From Alphaproteobacteria bacterium (GTDB lineage Bacteria; Pseudomonadota; Alphaproteobacteria; Micropepsales; Micropepsaceae), in NCBI GenBank assembly GCA_017983635.1, contig JAGOBA010000002.1, forward strand, positions 434,001 through 498,000: a stretch of 64,000 nt of DNA, in the 5' to 3' direction. The notes beneath the pieces are model-generated. The model saw only the letters and a program-made list of their open reading frames with translations. It had not been told where the DNA came from and searched no databases. Below, piece after piece: positions 38,164 to 47,014 of this stretch (positions are counted from its first letter, which is position 1; each line of letters opens with the position of its first letter). A program made the position numbers and the translations under genes.

Positions 38164-39288
38164 ATGACCGAACTGACGAACATCACCAAGGACCCGGCCT
38201 ACAATGCCGTCGATCCGACCGATTTCGCGTCGATGATGGAGGTGCACCGCTACAACGACCGGACCACGGCGTTCGACAAGATCATCTCGGCGACTCACGA
38301 CCACTTCTGGGATCCGCTCGACAAGAAATATATCGACTTCACCGAGCCCTTCGACATCGAGAAGGACTACATGGTCGATCCGCAGCTGATGGTCGAACTG
38401 CGCACGGCTGTGGGCGACAAGCTCGACGAACGCGGCAAGATCAAGCTCACGAACCTGAACACGCTCTGGTCGTTTTCCTCGATCTTGCACGGCGAACAAG
38501 GGGCGCTGTCGCTCTCGGCCTCGCTCTGCCACATCCTGCGCGATCCCGGCGCGCAAGAATACGCCGCCAACCAAACCCGCGAAGAAGCCCGCCACGTCAC
38601 CGGCTTCGCAAAGTACATTCAAGCCCGCTGGGGCAAGCCCGCGCCGGTCGGACCCGCGCTCGGCAATCTGCTTACCGAACTCGTGCTCTCGCCCTACGTC
38701 TGGAAGAAACTCGTCGGCATGCAGATGCTGGTCGAGGGTCTCGCCATGGGCGCCTTCGCGACGTTCTACCAAAAAGGCAACGACCCCTTGATGGTCAAGC
38801 TCTGCCAACTCGTGATGACGGACGAGGCGTTCCACCACAAGTTCGGCAAGATCTGGGCCGACCGCACGATCCCGCATCTTTCGAAGGGCGAAGCGGAAAA
38901 GATCGAAGACTGGGCCTGGGAAGTTTTCCAAGTTCTGCTCTTTAACTTGGCCAGCCCCGATCAAAAGTCCTGGATCTACCGCGAAGTCGGCCTCGACCCC
39001 GTCTGGGTGCAGCAGGCGTTCATGGAAGCGCTGACCGACGCCGAGATCCGCAAGGAACTGCAGGACACGACGAACATTTTCCGCGTCTTAATCAAGACGC
39101 TCCTGAAAGCCGGCATCATCACCGACCGCACGCGCAACAACTACGCCGCCTATATCGACATGGCCGAACTGCATGCCGAGGGCGACCGCATGGTCGGCGA
39201 CGACATCGCCGAAGAGGGGATCAAATATTTGATGCAGTTGAACGGCGGCAAAATCCTGCGCACGCCGTCCAGCATCGCCGCCGAATAA
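38164..39288 (+). CDS. Ferritin-like diiron protein A
   Basis: 374 residues from the ATG at 38164, chosen by alignment with its neighbour. Diiron ligands appear in the E...ExxH...E...ExxH pattern: Glu111 (H-G-E-Q), Glu141/His144 (E-E-A-R-H), Glu191 (L-V-E-G), Glu221/His224 (D-E-A-F-H-H). This is the pattern of diiron oxygenases and R2/AurF-like oxidases. All ligands are intact, so it is likely an active oxygenase or oxidase, with no signal peptide and hence cytoplasmic. The substrate is unknown. It sits between the DUF1302 cluster and a second copy, 19 bp apart, which suggests a two-gene operon. Confidence 0.85.
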   Translation: MTELTNITKDPAYNAVDPTDFASMMEVHRYNDRTTAFDKIISATHDHFWDPLDKKYIDFTEPFDIEKDYMVDPQLMVELRTAVGDKLDERGKIKLTNLNTLWSFSSILHGEQGALSLSASLCHILRDPGAQEYAANQTREEARHVTGFAKYIQARWGKPAPVGPALGNLLTELVLSPYVWKKLVGMQMLVEGLAMGAFATFYQKGNDPLMVKLCQLVMTDEAFHHKFGKIWADRTIPHLSKGEAEKIEDWAWEVFQVLLFNLASPDQKSWIYREVGLDPVWVQQAFMEALTDAEIRKELQDTTNIFRVLIKTLLKAGIITDRTRNNYAAYIDMAELHAEGDRMVGDDIAEEGIKYLMQLNGGKILRTPSSIAAE

Positions 39289-39307
39289 CAAGCAACGGAG
39301 AAGACCA

Positions 39308-40423
39308 GTGGGGAATATCACCAAGGACATCGCCTACGACGCCGTCGCGCCCGACGACTTCCCGTCGATGATGGACGTCGATCGCTACAACGCGCGCTCG
39401 ACCGCCTTCGACAAGATTATCTCGGCGACGCACGACCATTTCTGGGACCCGCTCGACAAGAAGTACATCGACTTCACGACGCCGTTCGATCTCGAGAACG
39501 AATACGTGATGCCGCCTTGGCTCAATCTCGACCTGCAAACCGAGATCGGCCAGAAGCTGACCGAAAAGCAGAAGATCAAGCTGGTGAACTCGTCCGCGCG
39601 CTGGGGCATGTCCTCGATCCTGCACGGCGAGCAAGGCGCGCTCTCGCTCTCGGCCTCGCTCTGCCACGTGCTGCGCGATCCGGGCGCGCAGGAATACGCC
39701 GCCAACCAAACCCGCGAAGAGGCCCGCCACGTCACGGGCTTTGCCATGTACATCAAGGCCCGCTGGGGCAAGCCGCTGCCGGTCGGCCCGGCACTCGGCA
39801 GCCTCCTGACCGAAATGGTGCTCTCGCCTTATGTCTGGAAGAAACTGGTCGGCATGCAGATGCTGGTCGAAGGCCTCGCGATGGGCGCCTTTGCCACGAA
39901 CTATCAGTACACGAACGATCCGCTCTTGAAGCGCCTCTGCCAGCTCGTGATGACGGATGAGGCCTTCCACCACAAGTTCGGCAAGATCTGGGCCGACCGC
40001 ACGATCCCGCATTTGGCGCAGGCCGAACGCGAGATGATCGAAGACTGGGCGGCGCAGGTCTTCCAGGGCCTGCTCTTTAACCTGGGCAGCCCCGAACAGA
40101 AAAAGCCGATCTACGCCGAGTTCGGCATCGATTGGGAATGGGCGCAATCGGCGTTCCGCGAAGCCTTCACGAACGCCCGTGTGCGCGAGCGCCTAAAGGA
40201 CCCGACCTCGATCTTCCGCGTGCTGATCAAGACGCTGCTGAACGCCGGCATCATCACCGACCGCACCAGAGGCACCTACGCCGCCTTCGTCGACATGGCC
40301 GAACTCCACAAAGAAGGCGACCGCATGATCGGCGACGACATTGCCGAAGAAGGCATCAAGTACCTGATGCAACTGAACGGCGGCCAAGGCCGTACCCCGA
40401 TGAGCCTTGCTGCGGCGGAGTAG
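39308..40423 (+). CDS. Ferritin-like diiron protein B
   Basis: 371 residues from a GTG with an ACGGAGAAG site upstream. It is a close paralogue of the preceding gene over its whole length. The ligands shift by three: Glu108, Glu138/His141, Glu188, Glu218/His221, all conserved. The two may form a heterodimer or have separate substrates. The TonB-domain gene begins immediately after its stop, so the three are probably co-transcribed. Confidence 0.85.
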   Translation: MGNITKDIAYDAVAPDDFPSMMDVDRYNARSTAFDKIISATHDHFWDPLDKKYIDFTTPFDLENEYVMPPWLNLDLQTEIGQKLTEKQKIKLVNSSARWGMSSILHGEQGALSLSASLCHVLRDPGAQEYAANQTREEARHVTGFAMYIKARWGKPLPVGPALGSLLTEMVLSPYVWKKLVGMQMLVEGLAMGAFATNYQYTNDPLLKRLCQLVMTDEAFHHKFGKIWADRTIPHLAQAEREMIEDWAAQVFQGLLFNLGSPEQKKPIYAEFGIDWEWAQSAFREAFTNARVRERLKDPTSIFRVLIKTLLNAGIITDRTRGTYAAFVDMAELHKEGDRMIGDDIAEEGIKYLMQLNGGQGRTPMSLAAAE

Positions 40424-40426
40424 TTG

Positions 40427-40855
40427 GTGCGGCGCGCTCAGTTTTCCAAGACCGGCGCACCGCTCGTTTGTGCGTTGGCGCTGACCTCTGCGTTGGGCGT
40501 TGCCACGGGCGCGGCCGATGCTCCGCCTCCTTTCGGCGCGCCGACTGACAAAGTGATCCTCGAAAACCCGATTAGCCAACCACCGCCAATTTATCCGCAG
40601 GCCGCGTACGAAGCGGACGTGGAAGGGTTTGTGACGGTAGAGGTCGTGCTCCGGCCCGATGGAACTGTCCTTAACGCGACCGTGCTCAAAGCCGAGCCGC
40701 CTGGTTGGGGGTTTGAGGAGGCAGCCCTTGGGGCCGTTAGAAAGTGGCGGTACATGTCGTCGGGCCGCGAGGTTAGGTTCGAAACGATCGTGGAGTTTAA
40801 GATCCCGCCGGAGTTCCGGGTGCCACCGGTGCCGATTGATAGGAAATCTGATTGA
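40427..40855 (+). CDS. Periplasmic TonB C-terminal-domain protein
   Basis: 142 residues from a GTG (TTG one codon earlier is possible). The N-terminus is a signal-like hydrophobic stretch. The C-terminal 80 residues form a TonB_C domain: P-P-I-Y-P-Q-A-A-Y-E, E-G-F-V-T-V-E-V-V-L-R-P-D-G-T-V and A-V-R-K-W-R-Y. It lacks the long Pro-rich spanning linker of true TonB. It begins 3 bp after the diiron B stop, suggesting a link to outer-membrane energisation or assembly in this cluster; that is inference. Its stop overlaps the vapB start (TGATG). Confidence 0.78.
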   Translation: MRRAQFSKTGAPLVCALALTSALGVATGAADAPPPFGAPTDKVILENPISQPPPIYPQAAYEADVEGFVTVEVVLRPDGTVLNATVLKAEPPGWGFEEAALGAVRKWRYMSSGREVRFETIVEFKIPPEFRVPPVPIDRKSD

Positions 40856-41070
40856 TGCGCATCACGCTCATCATCGACGAAAATTTGTTGGCGCAGGCGG
40901 TCAGTATTTCCGGCGTCACAAGCCGAAGGAAGTTGGTGCACCAAGCATTGAAGGGCCTGATTGAGCGCGAAAGCGCCCGCCGTCTCGCGCGCCTTGGTGG
41001 AAGTGAACCGAGCTTAAGGGCACTCGTGCGACGCCGACCAGCAGGCCTCAGGCAAGCTGCCCGCCCGTGA
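40855..41070 (+). CDS. vapB: VapB-type antitoxin (orphan)
   Basis: 71 residues: M-R-I-T-L-I-I-D-E-N-L-L, then S-R-R-K-L-V-H-Q-A-L-K-G-L-I-E-R-E, the pattern of the VapB antitoxin family. A C-terminal tail with R-L-G-G-S-E-P follows. Normally vapC overlaps its end. Here the GTG frame after it runs only 19 codons (to 41128) and shows no PIN-domain motif, so the toxin is absent. It overlaps the stop of the TonB-domain gene and may be co-transcribed. Confidence 0.75.
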   Translation: MRITLIIDENLLAQAVSISGVTSRRKLVHQALKGLIERESARRLARLGGSEPSLRALVRRRPAGLRQAARP

Positions 41071-41150
41071 TCATCGAATCCATACAATCCAAGCATTGGA
41101 AGGCGGCAGGCTCGGCCGAATAGGTTTGCGGCAACTCTAGGAGGCCGCCC

Positions 41151-41576
41151 ATGCAAACCTATCTTCAATGGACCAGCATCATCCTGTTCCTCGCCGTCAG
41201 CGCGTTCCTCGTCGCGTTCGGCCTGCTCTATGCCAACGTCAACGACCTGCTCTGGTTCCACGCGGCCGCCGTGCCGCCCGACGCGTTGGAGAAAGTCCGC
41301 CCGCTCTACTTCGCGCTGATGAAGCTGGTCGGCGGCGCCTCCATCGGGCTCGGAATGCTCGGCGCCTACGTCATCATGGGTCCGATGCGCCAAGGCACGC
41401 GCGGCGCGGCCACGCTCGTCGCCATTACTTATTGGATCGCTTTCGGCGTCGCTGGCTACACCGCCATCCGCCTTAACGAACTCACCGGCGCCCCGGTCGC
41501 CTGGTACAACATGGCGATCCTCTCCGCGTTGACGGCCGCGGCTTACGGGGCCCACGCGATGGCGCCGCGTCGCTAA
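41151..41576 (+). CDS. Hypothetical four-helix membrane protein
   Basis: 141 residues with an AGGAGG site before the ATG. Four hydrophobic segments lie at about 8-28, 55-75, 82-103 and 115-135, with short polar loops and a C-terminus of A-P-R-R. I do not recognise the family. Unrelated neighbours give no functional hint. Confidence 0.65.
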   Translation: MQTYLQWTSIILFLAVSAFLVAFGLLYANVNDLLWFHAAAVPPDALEKVRPLYFALMKLVGGASIGLGMLGAYVIMGPMRQGTRGAATLVAITYWIAFGVAGYTAIRLNELTGAPVAWYNMAILSALTAAAYGAHAMAPRR

Positions 41577-41677
41577 CCAAAGCTCTTTACCACACAGCGT
41601 CGATGCCGTGGACAAGCGGCGTCGATCTCGCAAATATTGTGGGGCAGGCCCTGCGTTTTGTATGGGGGAGTCGAGCT

Positions 41678-41884
41678 ATGCCGGTCACGCCCACGATGAC
41701 GAAAGAATCCGTTCGCGCTCTCATCGACGCGGTCGAGAACGATCCGTTGGCCGGCCTCGGTTGCTTCTCGAAGAAAGACCTCTTGATCGACCGCATCCTC
41801 GCGCACAGCCGCGTCACGCAACCGGGCAGCACCCCCGCCACGCCGCGCCCCATCCTGAACGAACCCAGCGCGAACGGCGAATAG
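41678..41884 (+). CDS. Small hypothetical protein
   Basis: 68 residues from the ATG at 41678, preceded by a GGGGGAG site. The N-terminal two thirds look helical (E-S-V-R-A-L-I-D-A-V-E, F-S-K-K-D-L-L-I-D-R-I-L), followed by a Pro/Ser/Thr tail. No family recognised. The ribosome-binding site and base composition support a real gene; the frame continues 25 codons upstream without a better start. Confidence 0.5.
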   Translation: MPVTPTMTKESVRALIDAVENDPLAGLGCFSKKDLLIDRILAHSRVTQPGSTPATPRPILNEPSANGE

Positions 41885-41974
41885 CTGAAGTCCGCAGAAA
41901 GCGCCACGGGCGCCTTTGAGGAAATGGTGATCCGGCAGCCTTTGTGCCATATGAGGGCACGAAGGAGCCGCCCC

Positions 41975-42766
41975 ATGGACTACTCGCACTACGAACGCCT
42001 CAAGATCGCGCGCGACGGCCGCATCCTGACGCTCACGCTCTCGAACCCGGCGAAGATGAACGCAGTCGATGGGCGCATGCATCGCGAGCTCGCGGACATC
42101 TTCTATGAACTGCAGGAAGACGAAAGCGTCGACGTCATCGTGCTGACCGGCGACGGCAACGCGTTCTCCGCCGGCGGCGACATCGATTGGATGAAAAGCG
42201 CTGGCGAAGGCAAAGAGAAGGGCCCTTCGATCATCGAAGGCCGCAAGATCGTCTTCGGCCTGCTCGATCTCGAAAAGCCGATCATCGCCAAAGTGCGCGG
42301 CCCCGCGATCGGCCTCGGCTGCACGATCGCACTCTTCTGCGATGTGATTTTCGCGGCCGAGACCGCGCGCTTCGCCGACCCGCATGTAAAGGTTGGCGTG
42401 GTCGCGGGCGACGGCGGCGCTGTGATCTGGCCGCAGCTCGTCGGCTACGCGCGCGCCAAGGAATATCTCATGACCGGCGATCCCATCTCCGGCAAAGAGG
42501 CGGAGCGCATCGGCCTGATCAATCACGTCGTGCCCGACGCAGAACTCGACGCCCGCGTCGATGCGTTCGCAAAGAAACTTGCGGCCGGCGCACCCCAGGC
42601 GATCAAGTACACGAAGGTCTCGGTCAACCTGCGTCTGAAAGAGATCGCCCACACGATCCTCGACGCCTCGATGGCTTACGAGATGCTGACCTTCAAAACG
42701 AACGACCATAAGGAAGCGGTCGCGTCGTTCCTCGAAAAGCGCAAACCGAACTTCACGGGCAAATGA
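41975..42766 (+). CDS. Enoyl-CoA hydratase/isomerase-family protein
   Basis: 263 residues from the ATG at 41975 after an AAGGAG site. Crotonase-fold motifs: L-T-L-S-N-P-A-K-M-N-A, A-F-S-A-G-G-D-I-D-W (oxyanion hole), G-P-A-I-G-L-G-C-T and A-D-P-H-V-K-V-G-V-V. One hydratase Glu position appears replaced in the G-D-G-G region (V-A-G-D-G-G-A), a form common in isomerase or hydrolase relatives, so the exact reaction is uncertain. It is the first gene of an operon whose stop overlaps alkB by ATGA. Confidence 0.9.
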   Translation: MDYSHYERLKIARDGRILTLTLSNPAKMNAVDGRMHRELADIFYELQEDESVDVIVLTGDGNAFSAGGDIDWMKSAGEGKEKGPSIIEGRKIVFGLLDLEKPIIAKVRGPAIGLGCTIALFCDVIFAAETARFADPHVKVGVVAGDGGAVIWPQLVGYARAKEYLMTGDPISGKEAERIGLINHVVPDAELDARVDAFAKKLAAGAPQAIKYTKVSVNLRLKEIAHTILDASMAYEMLTFKTNDHKEAVASFLEKRKPNFTGK

Positions 42767-43410
42767 GCATGCTGTTCGCCGAGCTCGAGGAGAGACTGCC
42801 GGAGGGCGCAAAGCTCTTCCGCGGCCGCCTCACGCGCGACGAACAACTGGCGATCCTCGACGACGTCGCCGCGATCATCGAGGAGGCGCCGCCCTTCCGC
42901 CCGCAAATGCCGACCGGCCCCTACATGATCAACAGCCTTACAAATTGCGGCTCCCTCGGCTGGATGTCGGACAAGCTCGGTTACCGCTACGAGCCGGCAC
43001 ACCCCGTCACCGGAAAACCCTGGCCACCGATCCCGCCCGCGGTCCTCGATCTGGCCAAGCAAGTCGTCGCTGACATGGGCTACGCATTCGAGCCCGACGC
43101 CTGCCTCGTCAATATTTACGCCCGCGACGGCAAGCTCAGCTTGCACCGCGACTACGACGAAGCCGACTTCGCCTGGCCGATCGTCTCGCTCTCCTTCGGC
43201 AACGACGCGGATTTCCAGCTGGCGGGCCTAAAGCGCTCCGGTCCCAGCCAAACCCTCACACTCCATTCCGGCGACGTCTTCGTGCTCGCGGGCGAAAGCC
43301 GACTGCGCTATCACGGCGTGAAACGCATCCGCCCCGGCACCTCGCCGATCGCCCACCAGGCATTGCCCGAAGGCGGCCGCATCAACTTGACGCTAAGGCG
43401 CGCACGATGA
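42763..43410 (+). CDS. alkB: Alpha-ketoglutarate-dependent dioxygenase AlkB
   Basis: 215 residues. Removes 1-methyladenine and 3-methylcytosine lesions by Fe(II)/2-oxoglutarate-dependent oxidation. Iron ligands: His128 and Asp130 (L-H-R-D) and His184 (R-Y-H-G); 2-oxoglutarate Arg206 in R-I-N-L-T-L-R-R. L-V-N-I-Y and L-S-F-G complete the family pattern. It overlaps the genes on both sides by 4 bp (ATGA), an unusual place for a repair gene within an acyl-CoA operon. Confidence 0.92.
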   Translation: MSMLFAELEERLPEGAKLFRGRLTRDEQLAILDDVAAIIEEAPPFRPQMPTGPYMINSLTNCGSLGWMSDKLGYRYEPAHPVTGKPWPPIPPAVLDLAKQVVADMGYAFEPDACLVNIYARDGKLSLHRDYDEADFAWPIVSLSFGNDADFQLAGLKRSGPSQTLTLHSGDVFVLAGESRLRYHGVKRIRPGTSPIAHQALPEGGRINLTLRRAR

Positions 43411-44558
43411 CCGACGAAGATATCCGCCTGCTCCGCGACAGCGTCCGCCGCTTCGTCGATCAGCACATGCCCCGCGAACTCGCGCGAAAGTGGGACAAGG
43501 AAAACATCTTCCCCCGCGAGGTCCACAACGCGCTCGGCCAGATGGGCGTGATGGGCTTGACCATCCCGACCGAATACGGCGGCCAAGGCGTCGACATCCC
43601 GGCGACCATGGCCGTGATCGAGGAACTCGCGCGCCGCTCCACCGCCGTCGCCTGCCCCTACATCATGGCGGCCTGCTACGCCGGCATGAACGTCGTCGAG
43701 TCCGGCTCCGAATCCCAAAAGCGCGCGCTTCTGCCGAAGATCGCCAAGGGCGAACTTCTCTTCGCCTACGGCCTCTCCGAACCGAATGTCGGTGGAGACC
43801 TCGCGACCGTCGAAACCACCGCGCGCCGCGAAGGCAACCGCATCCTGCTCTCCGGCACGAAACGCTGGTGCACCGGCGCGCACATCGCCGACTACGTCTT
43901 CTGCCTCGCCCGCACGGGGCCGAAGGAAGACCGCTACAAAAACCTTACAATCTTCCTCGTGCCGCCGAAGTCGAAAGGCGTCACGATCCGCCCGCTCGAT
44001 CACCTGGGCATTCGCGGCGTCGAAACGAACGACGCGATCTTCGAGGACGTGGAGCTCGGCGAAGACGCCATCCTCGGCGGCCCCGACAAGTGGAACCAAG
44101 GCTGGAAGCAACTTGCCGGCCGCGCGCTTGAAGTCGAAAAGCTCGAGCTCTCCGCTTGTGCACTGGGCTTGGCGGAGGCCGCCTGCGCCGACGCGTTCGA
44201 GTACGCCGAGACAAGAATTCAGTTCGGCAAACCGATCGGCGCCCACCAGGCCATTCGCCACGCCATCGCCGACGCCAAGACCAAAACGCTCGCGATGCGC
44301 CTCATGCTCTACAACGCCGCGCAACTCGTCCAAGACCGCAAACCCTCGGCCCTCGAATCCTCGATGACGAAGCTCTTCTGCTGCGAAGGCGCCTCCGAAG
44401 TGACGCTCGTCTGCCAGCGCATCATGGGCGCCTACGGCCTCTCGGACCTTATGGACATGGAACGCTACGTCCGAGACGCCATCTCATTGCCCATCGTCGG
44501 CGGATCGTCCAACATGCAAAAGAACAACATCGCCAACAGATTGAAGCTGGCTGAGTGA
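43407..44558 (+). CDS. Acyl-CoA dehydrogenase
   Basis: 383 residues, full length. Three-domain ACAD: helical N-terminus (M-G-V-M-G-L-T-I-P-T-E-Y-G-G), beta domain (L-S-E-P-N-V-G-G-D, W-C-T-G-A), and C-terminal helices with R-I-Q-F-G-K-P-I-G and I-M-G-A-Y-G. The usual catalytic Glu in the Y-x-G/E region is not obvious (M-D-M-E-R-Y-V-R-D), so the substrate is uncertain. Both ends overlap neighbouring genes (ATGA upstream, stop within the next gene's start region). Confidence 0.9.
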   Translation: MTDEDIRLLRDSVRRFVDQHMPRELARKWDKENIFPREVHNALGQMGVMGLTIPTEYGGQGVDIPATMAVIEELARRSTAVACPYIMAACYAGMNVVESGSESQKRALLPKIAKGELLFAYGLSEPNVGGDLATVETTARREGNRILLSGTKRWCTGAHIADYVFCLARTGPKEDRYKNLTIFLVPPKSKGVTIRPLDHLGIRGVETNDAIFEDVELGEDAILGGPDKWNQGWKQLAGRALEVEKLELSACALGLAEAACADAFEYAETRIQFGKPIGAHQAIRHAIADAKTKTLAMRLMLYNAAQLVQDRKPSALESSMTKLFCCEGASEVTLVCQRIMGAYGLSDLMDMERYVRDAISLPIVGGSSNMQKNNIANRLKLAE

Positions 44559-44560
44559 CC

Positions 44561-45703
44561 ATGACCGACCTCATCTCGATCGCCCGCAGTTTCCAGGACG
44601 AACTCAAAAGCCGCGCGCCTGAAATCGAGGCCGCGCGCCGCCTGCCCGCAGATATCGCGAAGAAGTTCATGGACGCAGGCTTCTTCCGCCTGTTGGTCCC
44701 CACCGATTACGGTGGCCTGGAGTCCGACCCGCTCACCTTCGCCACCCTCGTCGAAACGTTGGCCGAAGCCGACGCCTCCGCCGCGTGGGTCGCGATGATC
44801 TGCGGCTCCACCGGCGTCACCGCAAGCTGGGTCCCGCCCGAAGGTGCCCGCGAAATCTTCAAAGCCGACGCCGCTGTCTGCGGCGTCTTCGCCCGCCGCG
44901 GCAAGGCGCACGACGAAGGCGACCACTACCGCGTCGAAGGTCGTTGGCAATGGGGCTCGGGCAGCGACGTCTCCGACTGGATGACGGCCGGCTGCGTCCT
45001 CTACCGCGACGGCAAACCCGTCATGGACGGTGAAACTCCGGCCAACGGCGCGATTTTCGCCCCGACCCGCGAGATCGAATTGCAAGGCAACTGGGACACC
45101 TCCGGCCTCTGCGGCACCGGCAGCCAAGACTTCGTGATGAAGAACACCCGCGTCCCCAAAACCCGCGCCGAGTTCGCGGCCTTCAAGATTCACATCGAAC
45201 GCCCGCTCTACTTCTTCCCGCCTTTCGGTCTTCTCGCCTGCGGGGTCGCCGCCGTGATGATGGGCGCCGCCCGCGCGTCGATCCGCGAACTGACGGCGCT
45301 TGCGAGTGTCAAGATCCCTGAGGCGCACCGCCGCGTCCTCGCGCAACGCACACAGACCCAAGAGCACCTCGCCGAAGCCGAAGCTCTGCTCCGCTCGGGC
45401 CGCGCCTTCTACTACGAGATGATGGCAAAAGCCTGGGACGAAACGAAGGCGAAGGGCCGGGCCTCGACCGAAACCCGCCGCGACCTTCGCCTCGCGATCA
45501 CAAACGCCGCGCGCTCGTCCGTGCGCGCGGTCGACCTCATGTACAATCTCGGCGGCGGCACCTCGGTCTACAAAACCTCGGCCCTGCAACGCATCTTCCG
45601 CGATGTTCACGTCGCCACGCAGCACATGCAGGTCGCGACCCCAACCTTCGAAACCGCAGGCCGCCACATGCTGGGCCTCGATGGTGACTACAGCCAACTG
45701 TGA
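44561..45703 (+). CDS. HsaA/HpaB-like flavin-dependent monooxygenase (acyl-CoA dehydrogenase fold)
   Basis: 380 residues from the ATG at 44561; a GTG two codons earlier is possible. ACAD-fold protein whose C-terminus ([12 protein letters not shown], then G-R-H-M-L-G-L) is typical of group D two-component monooxygenases and related hydroxylases of the steroid and aromatic pathways. The catalytic Glu of true acyl-CoA dehydrogenases is lacking. It would need reduced flavin from a separate reductase, not seen in the window. dapB follows after 4 bp. Confidence 0.82.
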   Translation: MTDLISIARSFQDELKSRAPEIEAARRLPADIAKKFMDAGFFRLLVPTDYGGLESDPLTFATLVETLAEADASAAWVAMICGSTGVTASWVPPEGAREIFKADAAVCGVFARRGKAHDEGDHYRVEGRWQWGSGSDVSDWMTAGCVLYRDGKPVMDGETPANGAIFAPTREIELQGNWDTSGLCGTGSQDFVMKNTRVPKTRAEFAAFKIHIERPLYFFPPFGLLACGVAAVMMGAARASIRELTALASVKIPEAHRRVLAQRTQTQEHLAEAEALLRSGRAFYYEMMAKAWDETKAKGRASTETRRDLRLAITNAARSSVRAVDLMYNLGGGTSVYKTSALQRIFRDVHVATQHMQVATPTFETAGRHMLGLDGDYSQL

Positions 45704-45707
45704 GATC

Positions 45708-46526
45708 ATGAGCGACATTAGGTTAGTCATTGCCGGCGCTGCCGGGCGCATGGGCAACGCCGTCATCCGCGAAGCCGCGAAGACGCCGGGCGTCAAACTC
45801 ATCGCCGGCCTCGAAGCTGCCGACAGCGCGGCGCAAGGCAAGGACCTCGGCGCGCTCGTCGGCCTTGCCGATGTCGGCGCGCGGATCGAATCCGATCCAT
45901 TGCCCGTCATCGCCAAAGCGAACGCGCTAATCGACTTCACCCGCCCGCAAGTCAGCTTGGGCCTTGCCGATCTGGCAGCCCAAGCCCGCATCGTGCACGT
46001 GATCGGCACGACCGGCTTCGCCGAAGCCGATGACGCCCGCATCAAAGCGGCCGCCCGCCACGCAACGATCGTCAAGTCCGGCAACATGAGCCTCGGCGTG
46101 AACTTGCTTGCAGGCCTCGTCGAGCTCGCCGCCCACGCGCTGGGCGACGGCTTCGATATCGAAGTTTTGGAAATGCACCACCGCCACAAGGTCGACGCCC
46201 CCTCCGGCACCGCGTTGCTGTTGGGCCAAGCCGCAGCTCGCGGCCGCGAGAAAAAGCTCTCCGAACTGCGCCTCAAACCCTATGACGGGATCACCGGCGC
46301 AAGGCCTCCCGGCGGCATCGGCTTTGCGAGCCTGCGCGGCGGCAGCGTCGTCGGCGATCACACCGTCTTCCTCACCGGCGACGGCGAGCGCATCGAATTG
46401 ATCCATCGCGCCGAAGACCGCACAATCTTTGCCAAAGGCGCGCTCAAGGCCGCATCGTGGGGCCAAGGCAAAGGCCCCGGCCTCTTCGACATGCAGGATG
46501 TTCTGGGCCTACGCCGGAACGGGTAG
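45708..46526 (+). CDS. dapB: 4-hydroxy-tetrahydrodipicolinate reductase
   Basis: 272 residues from the ATG at 45708. Reduces hydroxy-tetrahydrodipicolinate in lysine and diaminopimelate synthesis. Motifs: I-A-G-A-A-G-R-M-G (NAD(P) binding), [29 protein letters not shown] with the catalytic His-His/Lys, and [13 protein letters not shown]. An essential gene at the end of a catabolic-looking operon. Its 3' end overlaps the convergent DUF2244 gene by 18 bp. Confidence 0.96.
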   Translation: MSDIRLVIAGAAGRMGNAVIREAAKTPGVKLIAGLEAADSAAQGKDLGALVGLADVGARIESDPLPVIAKANALIDFTRPQVSLGLADLAAQARIVHVIGTTGFAEADDARIKAAARHATIVKSGNMSLGVNLLAGLVELAAHALGDGFDIEVLEMHHRHKVDAPSGTALLLGQAAARGREKKLSELRLKPYDGITGARPPGGIGFASLRGGSVVGDHTVFLTGDGERIELIHRAEDRTIFAKGALKAASWGQGKGPGLFDMQDVLGLRRNG

Positions 46527-46991
46527 AGCCCTCGCGTCGCGCAACGCACCGCGCAGCGCCTCCGCAAACGACTGCCGCTCGAACGGCGCCAGATACGCGC
46601 CCACCTGCAACGCGCGCCCATGACAGCGGAGCGTAACGGTGCCCTGCTCGTCATCGCCCTCAAACCAAACGCTGACCCAATAAGCTGGGAACTGCCACTC
46701 GCGCTTGAGTCCATGCTGATCGACGCGCTCAACCACCAACGCTTCGCCATTGATAGTCACCCGTTCGAACGCCAACGCTTGCGCATAGCTCAATCGAAAC
46801 GCGACGGCGACGGCCAGAACGTCAAGCCCCATAAATCCCGCAACCGGCCAAGCGCCTTGCGAAATCATCACGGCCGCAAAGGCGACGTTTACGACAACCA
46901 AAGCCCCAAGCAGCAGCTTGAACCCAAACGCCCCAAGCGAGCGATAGGGATGGATAACGGCTTCAAACGAAGGGCTTGGCGCGGCGTCCAT
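46509..46991 (-). CDS. DUF2244 membrane protein
   Basis: 160 residues. N-terminal [12 protein letters not shown], two adjacent membrane helices (about 22-65), then a soluble beta-rich domain with W-V-S-V-W and [14 protein letters not shown], ending in the F-A-E-A-L-R helix. This is the usual architecture of DUF2244, found beside cytochrome oxidase genes in many alphaproteobacteria but not here. Function unknown. Confidence 0.85.
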   Translation of the reverse strand: MDAAPSPSFEAVIHPYRSLGAFGFKLLLGALVVVNVAFAAVMISQGAWPVAGFMGLDVLAVAVAFRLSYAQALAFERVTINGEALVVERVDQHGLKREWQFPAYWVSVWFEGDDEQGTVTLRCHGRALQVGAYLAPFERQSFAEALRGALRDARALPVPA

Positions 46992-47014
46992 GCCGCGATG
47001 CTAGCAAAGCGGAC

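Noticed and set aside
41071..41128. vapC toxin following vapB
   Set aside because: The GTG frame ends after 19 codons and has no V-D-T-S-type PIN start.
41573..42811. 412-codon minus-strand frame opposite the enoyl-CoA hydratase gene
   Set aside because: No motifs, skewed Arg/Asp/Val composition, and the plus strand carries unmistakable crotonase motifs.
44465..46276. 603-codon minus-strand frame opposite the flavoprotein and dapB
   Set aside because: Compositional shadow; dapB and the ACAD-fold gene are well supported on the plus strand.
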